Shown: piece by piece, positions 24,185 to 32,610 of the stretch
Layout of the letters: each line of letters begins with the position of its first letter
Position numbering within the stretch: position 1 is the stretch's first letter
Assembly: GCA_946187345.1 (NCBI GenBank)
Contig: CAMHQD010000019.1
Span: 1-48,572 of the forward strand
Source: an uncultured Porphyromonadaceae bacterium
GTDB taxonomy: Bacteria; Bacteroidota; Bacteroidia; Bacteroidales; Muribaculaceae
Length of the DNA stretch: 48,572 bases
Direction: 5' to 3'
Position numbers and translations under genes: made by a program
Notes under the pieces: generated by a model
The model's database searches: none
Told to the model about the DNA's origin: nothing
Seen by the model: only the letters and a program-made list of their open reading frames with translations

Positions 24185-25153
24185 ATGGATGTAGCCTCTA
24201 TTATTCTTATCGCAATTGTAATTCTCGCCCTGATTGTGGTGAAGATGACCATCGTGATTATCCCGCAGAGCGAGACAAAAATCATCGAGCGTCTGGGCCG
24301 CTACCATGCCACGCTCAAGCCGGGCATCAACATTATCATTCCGTTTGTGGACCGCGCCAAGGAGTTTGTGACAATGGTCGCCGGACGGTATGTTTACACA
24401 ACCGACATCGACCTCCGCGAGCAGGTCTACGACTTCGACAAGCAGAACGTGATCACCAAGGACAACGTGCAGACCCAGATTAACGCGCTGCTCTATTTCC
24501 AGATTGTTGACCCGTTCAAGGCGGTTTATGAGATTAACAACCTGCCCAACGCTATCGAGAAGTTGACGCAGACCACGCTGCGTAACATCATCGGCGAACT
24601 GGAACTTGACGAGACGCTCACGAGCCGCGACACGATCAACACAAAGTTACGCGCCGTTCTTGACGACGCCACCAACAAGTGGGGCATCAAGGTGAACCGC
24701 GTTGAGTTGCAGGACATCCAGCCGCCGCAAAGCGTGCTTCAGGCGATGGAGAAGCAGATGCAGGCCGAGCGTAACAAGCGCGCCACCATCCTCACGAGCG
24801 AGGGCCAGAAGGCCGCCGCGATTCTGCAGAGTGAAGGCCAGAAGGAGGCCCGCATCAACCAGGCCGAGGCCGACCGCCAGACCGAGATTTTGCGCGCCGA
24901 GGGTGAGGCGCAGGCCCGCATCCGCCGCGCCGAGGCCGAGGCCAAGGCCATCGAGGTGGTGACCGAGGCCGTGGGCAAGAGCACCAATCCGGCCAACTAC
25001 CTGCTGGCGCAGAAGTATATCACGATGCTCGAGGAGGTGGCCAGCGGCGACCGCACCAAGACGGTGTTCCTTCCTTTCGAGGCCAGCAACCTGTTAGGCA
25101 GCATCGGCGGCATCCGTGAACTGTTCAACGCCCCCGAGCCCCCAGTGAAGTAG
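24185..25153 (+). CDS. SPFH/band-7 (stomatin/paraslipin) membrane protein
   Basis: A 322-residue protein with an N-terminal membrane segment (about 4-24), then the SPFH domain (about 25-180, with VIIPQSETKIIERLGRYHATLKPGINIIIPFVDR and VNRVELQDIQPPQ). A long Ala/Glu/Arg coiled coil follows (about 190-265), with repeated EGQKAAAI, EGQKEARI and EADRQTEI units, and a C-terminal tail. Paraslipin-type proteins oligomerise into membrane cages and often associate with NfeD, whose gene precedes. The pair is 128 bp apart, likely cotranscribed. Length and motifs are typical; QmcA-like is the closest described group. Confidence 0.92.
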   Translation: MDVASIILIAIVILALIVVKMTIVIIPQSETKIIERLGRYHATLKPGINIIIPFVDRAKEFVTMVAGRYVYTTDIDLREQVYDFDKQNVITKDNVQTQINALLYFQIVDPFKAVYEINNLPNAIEKLTQTTLRNIIGELELDETLTSRDTINTKLRAVLDDATNKWGIKVNRVELQDIQPPQSVLQAMEKQMQAERNKRATILTSEGQKAAAILQSEGQKEARINQAEADRQTEILRAEGEAQARIRRAEAEAKAIEVVTEAVGKSTNPANYLLAQKYITMLEEVASGDRTKTVFLPFEASNLLGSIGGIRELFNAPEPPVK

Positions 25154-25255
25154 CATGTAGAACGTAGCATGTAGTATGTAGGGGCAGAATTTATTCTGCC
25201 CACGGGACACAAGGCAACGTCCTGGCACTCAAATCCCATGAGTGGCAGGACGTTA
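25153..25255. repeat. Heptamers, REP and hairpin after the SPFH gene
   Basis: Four 7-bp words GCATGTA, GAACGTA, GCATGTA, GTATGTA (25153-25180) lead into the REP stem GGGCAGAAT/ATTCTGCCC (25182-25201). Then comes a 14-bp stem with one mismatch (25216-25229 / 25241-25254) followed by T-rich sequence, a likely terminator. The 80 bp from 25176 to 25255 recur with two changes at 29651-29730. Confidence 0.85.
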
Positions 25256-25279
25256 GTTTTATTCATTTTATATGCGCTC

Positions 25280-25340
25280 AATGCATATCATTCACGCGGC
25301 GTGTAGCAGGTAACATGTAGGGGCAGAATTTATTCTGCCC
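25280..25340. repeat. 61-bp direct repeat, left copy
   Basis: Runs from AATGCATATCATTCACGC to the REP end at 25340 and is identical over 61 bp to 29616-29676. It contains heptamer words GTAGCAG, GTAACAT and the REP stem. The pair brackets 4.3 kb holding the large secreted protein and the toxin-antitoxin genes. Confidence 0.9.
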
Positions 25341-25381
25341 GTCCGTCGTCAATCGGGTAGAATAAAGTCTGCCCCTACATG
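25314..25381. repeat. REPIN-like inverted REP pair
   Basis: CATGTAGGGGCAGA (25314-25327) faces TCTGCCCCTACATG (25368-25381), a perfect 14-bp inverted pair of REP ends, i.e. two REPs in opposite orientation as in REPIN elements. The remainder to about 25640 shows only phased CACAAAT/CATTAAT words (25549, 25559) and no gene. Confidence 0.8.
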
Positions 25382-25658
25382 CCTAAACCATAATAACTTG
25401 ACTTCTTGCGGAACTTGAATAAGAATTAGTATTACGATTTTGTAACTCATGTTTCTAAAGAAAAATCAGAGGGAACATCAACGGCCTTAATGGAATCCTT
25501 TTCCACACCTTTCCCAGGCTCTACTGAACGCCCCCTCCCGGATTTGAACACAAATTATCATTAATTTCACCCGTAGGTGTAACATCCGGGCCAGCAAGCG
25601 CTTGCCCGCCAACGCAACTAAATTTGATAAATTGTTGCTTTTGTGGCGGAAATAGTGT

Positions 25659-25666
25659 AAATTTGC
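25659..25666 (+). promoter_or_regulatory. Promoter -7 box for the large secreted protein
   Basis: TAAATTTG matches TAnnTTTG; the ATG used is 72 bp downstream. A TGTTG at about 25634-25638, about 20 bp upstream, could serve as a weak -33. Confidence 0.6.
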
Positions 25667-25737
25667 AAGCGATTGGCGAGACGCCGACGGTCTTGAAGCA
25701 GAGAATAAATTTTTACCGTCATAAAATACTACTGATT

Positions 25738-28700
25738 ATGATAACGAGATGCTACAGAATGTTGCTGGTGGCGGTGATGTCGGCCATTGGCATTGTCGCC
25801 GGTGCCAAGTCCTTGGCTCCGGCAGTGACGGGCATTGCCCTGTACGGGTCGGACAACCATTGGGACGAGCCGATGGAGCAGTTCAGCAAGGTTGGCGACG
25901 ACGTGTGGCAACTGAGCGACGTCACAATCTACGGAGGCACGGAGTTCAAGTTGAAACTTCACATCAACTTCAATGGCGAGGAATGGGACGAGTGGTACGG
26001 CTCGACAACCGATGGCGTCGAGACGCTGAAAAGCGCGGCGCCGGGCACCGTTGTGGAATGCGACATCCGTGACGGGGCGCCCAACTTCCTCATCGGGCAC
26101 ACGGGTGAGTTCACGTTCACCATGACTTACGACGACATCGATCAGTTGCAGTTCCAGTTCGAGGGCGTGTTTGAGGAGGCCCGCTACCTCACGGGCGAGT
26201 TCAACAACTGGGGCGAGAAGCAGTTCACGGCATGGGTTGGTGAGTACACGCTGGATCTCGAGGAGGGTTGGGACCAACCCATCAGCGGGCAGTTCCTGAT
26301 TGTCGACCAGGACTATAACTACCTGGGAGGCGTCACCTACGGTGAATACTACACCATCACCCGGGACAACCCCACCCTGCAACTCGCTACCGACGCGCAG
26401 GACAAGAAGAACCTCTACCTGGCCGATGAAGGTTACTATTCGTTTGTCGTGACTGACGACAACGAACTCACCGTCAGCAACTGGCCCGTCGAAGTCATCA
26501 CCGCGAGCCTTGTCGGCTCCACCCGGCCGGGATGGGACATGAGCAACGCGACCATCATCCCGCTGACGCTTGACTCCGAGACCGGCTTCTTCACCAATAA
26601 GCAGGTGCCCATTCCCGCCGGATTCAACTGCCAGGTGCTGCGTCACAGCAGCCTGAGCAGCGTTGCCGACGCGTGGTATGGCGGCACATCGGGCACCGGC
26701 GTGACCGAGGTGCCTAACTCAGGCGACGAGTTTGACCTGATGCCGACCACGGGCGACGACTTCACCTTCACGGGCAACGGCACGTTCTCGTTCTGGCTGG
26801 AGCAGGACTTCAGTTCAATACGCATCTACGGCATCTACGAGAACGACCCGAGTTACTTCCTGACGGGCGAGTTCAACAACTGGGGCAGAGACGGCGACAA
26901 TGTGCCGTTTGTCAAGGCCGACGGCGTGTCGACGCTCACCCACACGTTCTCGGGCGAGTTCCTCATCGTGGACAACTATGGCAATCTGCTTGGCGGCGCC
27001 ACCGACGAGAATCACTATTGGTTGCATGAGGACTGGCCCAGCGTGAGGCTCTTCACCGACCTCCAGGCTCCGAACAAGAAGAACATCTACGTCAAGGACG
27101 AGAGCGAGTACACGCTCACCATCGAGAACGGCGAACTGACCGTCAGCGGTTGGCCGGTGGAGACTTTCAGCGTGTGGCTCATGGGCGCCACCGACGACCA
27201 GTGGGAAGGCAACGAACTCAACTTCCAGTTGACGAAGGATGAGTCGACGGGCAACTACGTGCTCGGCCAGACCGACATCCCCGCGGGATACCGCTTCCAG
27301 GTGGTCCTGCGCAGCAGCCTCTCCAGCGTGGCCGACGTGTGGTATGGCGCGCAGGCCGACGGCGACATGCATCACGTGAACGAGGGGGTGCTCGGAAACA
27401 TCGCCCTGGGTTTCAACAACAAGGACATATACTTTGACCGTGGCGGCCGGTTCACCTTCACGGTGTCGCCCAATTGTCTCAATGTCAACATCCAGGGAGA
27501 CTTCGAGCCGAAGTTGTATTTCCTGATTGGTGATTTCAACGACTGGGACGAGGACAGCATGGTGCCGTTTGTGATGAAAGACGGCGAGTTGTCGCTGACG
27601 ATGACGCTCTGCGGCGACTTCCTCATCAAGGACCATGACGGCAATTGGATTGGCGCGAACATCGGCGGCGACAGCCCGCACATGGTGTTCACAGCCAACG
27701 GCAACAACGTTGCCATCACGTCGAATGCCGACAAGAAGAACTTCTGTGTCGAGTTGCCGTCAGAGTACACGCTGACGCTCGATAGCGAGATGCTCTTTGT
27801 CACCGGCTTCCCCACCGGCGGCTTCTATATCTGTGGCGACTTCAACGGGTGGCGACCGGAATTGATGACCGCGGGTGGCGATGGCACCCACTCCCTTGTG
27901 CTGACCATTAGCGAGAACGACAAGTTCAAGTTCCGCGACCATGAGGCATACTGGTACGGCGGCGACACCGGCGGCGAGGGCGACACCTACGAGATTCACC
28001 GTGATTGGTGCAGCGACATCCCCTTGACCAAGGGCGACAACGGCTCCAACTTCATCATCAAGAGCGACGGCAACTACAAGTTTGTCATCACCGAGGGCGA
28101 CGGCAATCCGACGCTCTCGGTGGTCGGCCTCGGCTTCATCCACCTCGCCGACGCCCTTGAGGGCATCAGCGGCCAGATCGAAGACGACCTCTTCGTGGCG
28201 GCAATCCGTCCCAACAGCCAAGAGGCGTACGTGAGCAACGGCGAGGACTGGGTGTGCCTCGAAGGCGGTTATAACACGGAAGATCTGCAACCGGGTTATT
28301 GCGTCAACCTGAGTGAAATGTTCTGCGAGAGTGTTTCCGACAAGGACACGGCTCCCACCATCGTTATAAATGACTTCTACAACAACATCTACTCAGACGA
28401 GCCTCAAATTCCCGAAATCATCGAGATTGACTTGAGCAAGAGTTTCGAGATGCCCAAACTCAGCCAGGTGGTGAAGTTCAAGGGTGTGTACTACGACGGC
28501 CAGTTGCGAGGCTACAGCGGCAACAATGGCGGCAAGGGACAGAGCATCAACCTCGACTTCTTAAACAACGATCCCTCGGTGATGGGCTTCACCAACGGTG
28601 CCTACGTGAGCGTCACGGCAGCCGTCATGCTGCAAGAGCCCTGGCAAAACGCTCCCCGTCGCGCCCGGTCGAGTTTCGAATATGACTTCCAGAACATCGT

Positions 28701-28893
28701 GGCTCGCGTGCTCGCCGATGCCGAGGATGCCACCACAACCGGCGTCGCGACTGTCACTGCCGATGCCACGGTGGTCGACACACGCTACTACAACCTCACG
28801 GGCCAGCAACTCACGGCTCCGACGGCAGGCGTGACCATCGTCGTGACGCGCTACTCCGACGGCAGCGTCACGTCAGTGAAGGTGGTGAAGTGA
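25738..28893 (+). CDS. Large secreted modular protein (SusE/F-like repeats)
   Basis: A 1,051-residue exported protein. The start at 25738 gives a signal peptide (MITRCYRMLLVAVMSAIGIVAGA); an in-frame ATG at 25624 precedes the promoter. After it come alternating modules of about 105-120 residues: one type with a WYG segment (DEWYGST, DAWYGGT, DVWYGAQ) and one type with a GEFNNW/GDFNDW/GDFNGW segment followed by GQFLIVDQ-like strands. Three pairs are followed by one more FNGW module. FNxW motifs occur in carbohydrate-binding modules and SusE/SusF-type starch-binding proteins, so glycan binding is a fair inference. The C terminus (YYNLTGQQLTAPTAGVTIVV) is the short terminal module common on Bacteroidales secreted proteins. 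A palindromic terminator follows. Confidence 0.75.
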   Translation: MITRCYRMLLVAVMSAIGIVAGAKSLAPAVTGIALYGSDNHWDEPMEQFSKVGDDVWQLSDVTIYGGTEFKLKLHINFNGEEWDEWYGSTTDGVETLKSAAPGTVVECDIRDGAPNFLIGHTGEFTFTMTYDDIDQLQFQFEGVFEEARYLTGEFNNWGEKQFTAWVGEYTLDLEEGWDQPISGQFLIVDQDYNYLGGVTYGEYYTITRDNPTLQLATDAQDKKNLYLADEGYYSFVVTDDNELTVSNWPVEVITASLVGSTRPGWDMSNATIIPLTLDSETGFFTNKQVPIPAGFNCQVLRHSSLSSVADAWYGGTSGTGVTEVPNSGDEFDLMPTTGDDFTFTGNGTFSFWLEQDFSSIRIYGIYENDPSYFLTGEFNNWGRDGDNVPFVKADGVSTLTHTFSGEFLIVDNYGNLLGGATDENHYWLHEDWPSVRLFTDLQAPNKKNIYVKDESEYTLTIENGELTVSGWPVETFSVWLMGATDDQWEGNELNFQLTKDESTGNYVLGQTDIPAGYRFQVVLRSSLSSVADVWYGAQADGDMHHVNEGVLGNIALGFNNKDIYFDRGGRFTFTVSPNCLNVNIQGDFEPKLYFLIGDFNDWDEDSMVPFVMKDGELSLTMTLCGDFLIKDHDGNWIGANIGGDSPHMVFTANGNNVAITSNADKKNFCVELPSEYTLTLDSEMLFVTGFPTGGFYICGDFNGWRPELMTAGGDGTHSLVLTISENDKFKFRDHEAYWYGGDTGGEGDTYEIHRDWCSDIPLTKGDNGSNFIIKSDGNYKFVITEGDGNPTLSVVGLGFIHLADALEGISGQIEDDLFVAAIRPNSQEAYVSNGEDWVCLEGGYNTEDLQPGYCVNLSEMFCESVSDKDTAPTIVINDFYNNIYSDEPQIPEIIEIDLSKSFEMPKLSQVVKFKGVYYDGQLRGYSGNNGGKGQSINLDFLNNDPSVMGFTNGAYVSVTAAVMLQEPWQNAPRRARSSFEYDFQNIVARVLADAEDATTTGVATVTADATVVDTRYYNLTGQQLTAPTAGVTIVVTRYSDGSVTSVKVVK

Positions 28894-28917
28894 GCCTGAA
28901 GAGATTCCGAAATTGAT

Positions 28918-28968
28918 TGTGTAGTGGACAAAATCGCGCGATTTTGTCCACTACACATTCTTTTTTGG
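28918..28968 (+). terminator. Terminator with 40-bp perfect palindrome
   Basis: Twenty bases (28918-28937) are exactly complementary to the next twenty (28938-28957), with no unpaired loop in the DNA. A T-rich tract TTCTTTTTT follows. It is probably the terminator of the large secreted protein gene. Confidence 0.85.
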
Positions 28969-29030
28969 ACAAGATTTGAGGCAAGAAACAAATTTTTGTT
29001 CGATAAAAGCAGAAAGTTGCAAAAAAATTG

Positions 29031-29038
29031 TATCTTTG
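29031..29038 (+). promoter_or_regulatory. Promoter -7 box for the toxin-antitoxin pair
   Basis: TATCTTTG matches the consensus exactly, 27 bp before the antitoxin ATG. No -33 TTTG at normal spacing. Confidence 0.65.
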
Positions 29039-29065
29039 CACCCGTAACATATAAACAAGGACAAA

Positions 29066-29326
29066 ATGGCAATTACAACAAGAGATAACACACAGCCTAT
29101 GAGTTACTATTGGGGCTTGGTGAAGGACATGGACGATAGCCAGAAATTGGAACTCGTCACCATGCTCATCGACAGCGTAAAACCAATCCGAACCAGAGAA
29201 CTGACTGACATAGCATACGATGATGAATTCGCTGATATGGACAAGGAACTCTACACTCCGGATGAGGCCTACGAACTGACGATGAACGACATGAAGGCAA
29301 TCTACGACAAGACAGATGCAATATAA
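29066..29326 (+). CDS. Putative antitoxin of a RelE/ParE-type system
   Basis: An 86-residue acidic protein rich in Asp/Glu in its C-terminal half (DDEFADMDKELYTPDEAYELTMNDM). Its N-terminal half (about 15-40, SYYWGLVKDMDDSQKLELVTMLIDSVKP) resembles the helical start of addiction-module components. Its last 11 bp overlap the following toxin-like gene, the normal antitoxin-first arrangement. I cannot name the family precisely. It probably represses its own promoter, whose -7 box is 27 bp upstream. Confidence 0.7.
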   Translation: MAITTRDNTQPMSYYWGLVKDMDDSQKLELVTMLIDSVKPIRTRELTDIAYDDEFADMDKELYTPDEAYELTMNDMKAIYDKTDAI

Positions 29327-29612
29327 ATACTTCTACACCAAGCGCGCCGCTGCCAAAATCAGGTCATTCTACAATAACGTAGGCAAGAAATATAGCCACA
29401 CGTATTCGTTTGAGGACATGGAACGAAACGTGCGCGATGCCTTCTTTGCCATCTATGCCATTGAACGGACGCTACCACGACGCGAGCCGACCATCAGCCG
29501 ATGGAAAGGTTACTATATGGCGAACACCGAGAAGTGGTACTACGCTTACACCATTAATGGTGATACAATAACCGTGGTCGATGCTTGCCACGCACAGAAT
29601 ATGCATGAATAG
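29316..29612 (+). CDS. Putative RelE/ParE-family toxin
   Basis: A 98-residue basic protein with the size and pattern of RelE/ParE-superfamily toxins: an N-terminal helix pair (KRAAAKIRSFYNNVGKKY), a middle helix, a basic strand (RREPTISRWKGYYMANTEKWYYAYTI) and a final hydrophobic strand (GDTITVVDACHAQN). RelE types cut mRNA on the ribosome, ParE types poison gyrase; which applies cannot be told. It overlaps the antitoxin gene by 11 bp. The 3' end touches a 61-bp repeat shared with 25280-25340. Confidence 0.72.
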   Translation: MQYKYFYTKRAAAKIRSFYNNVGKKYSHTYSFEDMERNVRDAFFAIYAIERTLPRREPTISRWKGYYMANTEKWYYAYTINGDTITVVDACHAQNMHE

Positions 29613-29615
29613 GCG

Positions 29616-29730
29616 AATGCATATCATTCACGCGGCGTGTAGCAGGTAACATGTAGGGGCAGAATTTATTCTGCCCACGGGACACAAGGCAACGTCCTGC
29701 CACTCAAATCCCATAAGTGGCAGGACGTTA
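29616..29730. repeat. Right copy of the flanking repeats, with hairpin terminator
   Basis: Positions 29616-29676 duplicate 25280-25340 and positions 29651-29730 duplicate 25176-25255 (two changes). The hairpin AACGTCCTGCCACT (29691-29704) / AGTGGCAGGACGTT (29716-29729) is perfect here, where the left copy has one mismatch. It likely ends the toxin transcript. Confidence 0.88.
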
Positions 29731-29820
29731 ATTATAATCAGAGTAGGGGAGAGGCCTTAGAACATCGTGCTTGCGGCACTCTCTTACAGCGGCATCCATT
29801 CGGGCGGCACACGCTGATTT

Positions 29821-29890
29821 TTAACATGAATTACCATGGAAATCCATGAATTCATACCTCCCGTGAATTAACGTGAATTGTCGTGAATAA
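29821..29890. repeat. Two phased triplets of CATGAA and CGTGAA
   Basis: CATGAA-type words start at 29825, 29835 and 29845. CGTGAA words start at 29862, 29872 and 29882. Each set is exactly 10 bp apart. It lies about 160 bp before the gene at 30051. The rest of the gap 29731-30050 is AT-rich and holds a promoter; I see no gene. Confidence 0.7.
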
Positions 29891-29962
29891 GACAGAATTT
29901 GATTATTTGCCGAATATATTATGTTAATTTGTGTGGGTTTTAGTTATAAATTATTAAAAACT

Positions 29963-29994
29963 ATTGTGGTTTTTCAAAATAATGTATATTTTTG
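29963..29994 (+). promoter_or_regulatory. Promoter for the secreted protein at 30051
   Basis: ATTG (29963-29966, a near TTTG) and TATTTTTG (29987-29994) are 20 bp apart. The leader would be about 50 nt. Confidence 0.55.
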
Positions 29995-30050
29995 TAAAAA
30001 TTGTGTCATTTAATAAATTCGTTTTATCATGAAATAAAAGTTTCAGTGTT

Positions 30051-30842
30051 ATGAAGAAGACTATACTGCTGATTATTGCAACGGCTCTATCGGCAACAAA
30101 GATTGCCGCAGCCGAATATGAGTACACACCCCTTGTTCGCGAGGGTGTCGTTTGGGAATACCTTTACAACAACATCAACGAGTTGGACGGGAATGACTCA
30201 TACACCACTTACAAACTGGAGTTCAGAGGCACCACCGAGATCAACGGCAAAATATACCACAACCTATACCGCTACACCGGCACTCTTGACGTTGAACAAG
30301 ACGACCCGGTTGCCTATATGCGCGAGGATGACGGCAAGGCGGTCTACTGCCTGCGCACGATTGACCAGACCGCCGAGCAGCAGTTCTATGATTTTGAGAA
30401 CGCGCCACTCTTTTACCAGAACAGTTACAACAGATACAGAAACCTGCAGGTTACAGAAGCAGAAGACGTTGAATACGCAGGACAGAGCCACAGGAGTTAC
30501 ATGGTTGCGGCCTACACGCCGTGCAACCTGATTGAGGGCATAGGTTTTGATTACGGAAACGGCAACCTGTACGAGCCTCTTACAGACATGGAACCGGACT
30601 GTATCTGCCCATACACAGTCGGACTGATTGGGCTGTATGACACCACATCCGGAAAAATTGTTTTTCAATCAGGGAACTATCAGGAACTCGTCGATAAGTT
30701 GCAAACGAGCGGCACCATTCAGGTGAAGAACACTTTGAAAGAAGACGAGTGCGGCTATTATGACCTGTTGGGACGCAAGATAAGCGGGCCTAAAACCGGT
30801 GTTCCATACATCCACAACCACAAAGTCATCTACACCAAATAG
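30051..30842 (+). CDS. Secreted protein with short Bacteroidales C-terminal module
   Basis: A 263-residue protein with a signal peptide (MKKTILLIIATALSATKIAAA). The body is rich in Tyr and acidic residues (EYTPLVREGVVWEYLYNN, KIYHNLYRYTG), suggesting beta-strand structure; no family recognised. The last 35 residues (GYYDLLGRKISGPKTGVPYI) resemble the terminal module on the large protein at 25738 and other Bacteroidales exported proteins, possibly a secretion or surface-sorting element. It has its own promoter. It is not obviously in an operon with the following Wzi-like gene, which also has its own -7 box. Confidence 0.7.
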   Translation: MKKTILLIIATALSATKIAAAEYEYTPLVREGVVWEYLYNNINELDGNDSYTTYKLEFRGTTEINGKIYHNLYRYTGTLDVEQDDPVAYMREDDGKAVYCLRTIDQTAEQQFYDFENAPLFYQNSYNRYRNLQVTEAEDVEYAGQSHRSYMVAAYTPCNLIEGIGFDYGNGNLYEPLTDMEPDCICPYTVGLIGLYDTTSGKIVFQSGNYQELVDKLQTSGTIQVKNTLKEDECGYYDLLGRKISGPKTGVPYIHNHKVIYTK

Positions 30843-30919
30843 CCGTTTAATACCGTCCTACAATCCACATCACGGAGCAATTACGAGTGAGAAGGGGGCA
30901 ATGTGATTGAGGGAATGGT

Positions 30920-30947
30920 TTTGTTTCAGGAATTTTTAGTAATTTTG
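30920..30947 (+). promoter_or_regulatory. Promoter for the wzi-like gene
   Basis: TAATTTTG (30940-30947) with TTTG at 30920-30923, spacing 16 bp, shorter than usual. The leader would be only about 15 nt. Confidence 0.55.
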
Positions 30948-30967
30948 CAGGCCGAAATTACTTGATT

Positions 30968-32500
30968 GTGAAACAGAACAGGATAATCATAGCCATAATA
31001 GCGGCCGCGGCGGCGCTGCCGGCGGCGGCCGAGGTGGACATTGACTATAGCGCGACCATCGCCGCCGGCGTTGCCGATGGAGGCTTGGCGCCGTACCACA
31101 TCGCGACGATGGAGGGCGGGCGCTTCACGTCGGGCGGCATGACGCTGCTGGGCCTTGAGGCTCACCACAGCATGAGCGACAGCACGCGCTGGGCGTGGGG
31201 CGCCGGCGTGGAGGTGTGGGGCGGTTATAACCGCAAGGCGAGTTACGGGCATTACGACGGTTCCACCGGTCTGATGACTGTGAATTGGCAGCGGCCGGCG
31301 GCCTTGTGGCTGCAACAGGCCTACGTGACGGGCCGTTACCGCGGCATGACGCTCACCATCGGGCAGCGCGAGCGGCGGCCGGTGACCGTGGGCCGCAATA
31401 GCAGCGGCGACCTGACGCGCAGCGGCAACTCGCGTCCGCTGCCGGGGGCGGGGCTCCGCTTCAAGGACTTCCTCGACGTGCCGCTCACCAGGGGGTGGGT
31501 GCAGGCGTTGATGGAGTTGAGTTTCAACCGCAGCACCGACGCCTCGTGGATTGAGAACCACTATGTGGGTCGCGGCGGGTTTGTCACGACCGGCTATTGG
31601 CTGAGTTACAAGTCGCTGTATCTGCGTTCCAAGCCGTCACAGCCGGTGGTGGTGACGCTCGGCCTGCAGACCAACTGCCAGTTTGGCGGCACCAAGACGA
31701 GTTATGACCTGCAGGGCAACGTGACAGGCGTGGAGAAGATGGAGAGCGACTTCAAGACGTTCCTCAAGAGTGTTGTCCCCGGCGGCGAGAGCGGCACGAC
31801 CAACCCGGACAAATTCTGCGTTGGCAACCACGTGGGCAGCGTGGACGTGGCTGTGGACTGGCACATCGGTCAGACAGGCAAGACGCTGCGCGCCTACCTG
31901 CAGAACCCGTTTGAGGACGGATCGAGCCTGGGCAAGATGAACGGTTGGGACGGACTGTGGGGCCTGGAGTACCGCGCCGGGGAGCACGACGCGGTGAGTA
32001 ACATCGTGGTGGAATACCTCGACCTGACCAACCAGAGCGGCCCGATGCACTGGGCTCCGGCCGACAATCCCGGCACAAAGGTTCCCAATCAGGCCACGGG
32101 TGCCGACGACTACTATAACAACCACGCCTACAACGGATATCACACGGCCGGATTGTCGATTGGCTCGCCGATGGTGAGTTCGCCGCTATGGAACCGCGAC
32201 GGCTATATGCAGTACCGCGACAACCTGCTGCGCGGCGTGCACGTGGCCGTGGAGGGCGAGTTGACGCGCGAGTGGCGTTACCGGGCCGTCTATAGCCACC
32301 GCAAGGCGTGGGGCACGCCTTTTGTGCCGCGCGTGACGGGCGTGACGGCCGACTGCTTTCTGCTCGAGGCCACCTACGTGCCGAGGCGCATGCCGCGGCT
32401 GGCGGTGCGCGCCCGCCTGGGCATTGACCGCGGCACGCTCGTGGGCAACAACGTTGGCGGGCTGGTGACGGCGACCTACACCGGCAACTTCAGTTTTTAG
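30968..32500 (+). CDS. Wzi-like capsule assembly outer membrane protein
   Basis: A 510-residue outer membrane beta-barrel of the Wzi family, which binds or anchors capsular polysaccharide at the cell surface. The signal peptide is KQNRIIIAIIAAAAALPAAAE, followed by alternating amphipathic strands with many aromatic residues (FSF at the C terminus, as expected for a barrel end). Typical segments are the GQRERRPVTVGRNSSGDLTRSG and YLDLTNQSGP regions. The start is GTG at 30968, six bases after a TTG that opens the frame; the choice is not certain. There are no capsule genes next to it, but glycosyltransferase-type genes lie at 46-48 kb. A possible terminator follows. Confidence 0.82.
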   Translation: MKQNRIIIAIIAAAAALPAAAEVDIDYSATIAAGVADGGLAPYHIATMEGGRFTSGGMTLLGLEAHHSMSDSTRWAWGAGVEVWGGYNRKASYGHYDGSTGLMTVNWQRPAALWLQQAYVTGRYRGMTLTIGQRERRPVTVGRNSSGDLTRSGNSRPLPGAGLRFKDFLDVPLTRGWVQALMELSFNRSTDASWIENHYVGRGGFVTTGYWLSYKSLYLRSKPSQPVVVTLGLQTNCQFGGTKTSYDLQGNVTGVEKMESDFKTFLKSVVPGGESGTTNPDKFCVGNHVGSVDVAVDWHIGQTGKTLRAYLQNPFEDGSSLGKMNGWDGLWGLEYRAGEHDAVSNIVVEYLDLTNQSGPMHWAPADNPGTKVPNQATGADDYYNNHAYNGYHTAGLSIGSPMVSSPLWNRDGYMQYRDNLLRGVHVAVEGELTREWRYRAVYSHRKAWGTPFVPRVTGVTADCFLLEATYVPRRMPRLAVRARLGIDRGTLVGNNVGGLVTATYTGNFSF

Positions 32501-32525
32501 AGCCTTTTTTAGGGTTAACGGCAGA

Positions 32526-32543
32526 CAAAACGGCACGGCGTTT
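32526..32543 (+). terminator. Possible terminator of the wzi-like gene
   Basis: AAAACG-gcacgg-CGTTTT, a 6-bp stem with T run at 32540-32545. Weak stem but a reasonable position. Confidence 0.45.
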
Positions 32544-32584
32544 TTCACGCCACTCCTTTAATTGTTATAACGGGAAGGCAACGC

Positions 32585-32600
32585 ACGGTAAACGGTAAAC
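32585..32600. repeat. Tandem CGGTAAA words
   Basis: CACGGTAAACGGTAAAC-type heptamers, the same words as at 20693-20707 before uvrC, 11 bp upstream of the ATG at 32611 with the following ATTTCAGTAA also similar. Confidence 0.7.
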
Positions 32601-32610
32601 ATTTCAGTAA

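Noticed and set aside
27370-27385. CACGTGA in the large secreted protein gene as a third parS site
   Set aside because: Only the central bases match; the outer TGTTT/AAACA arms are missing.
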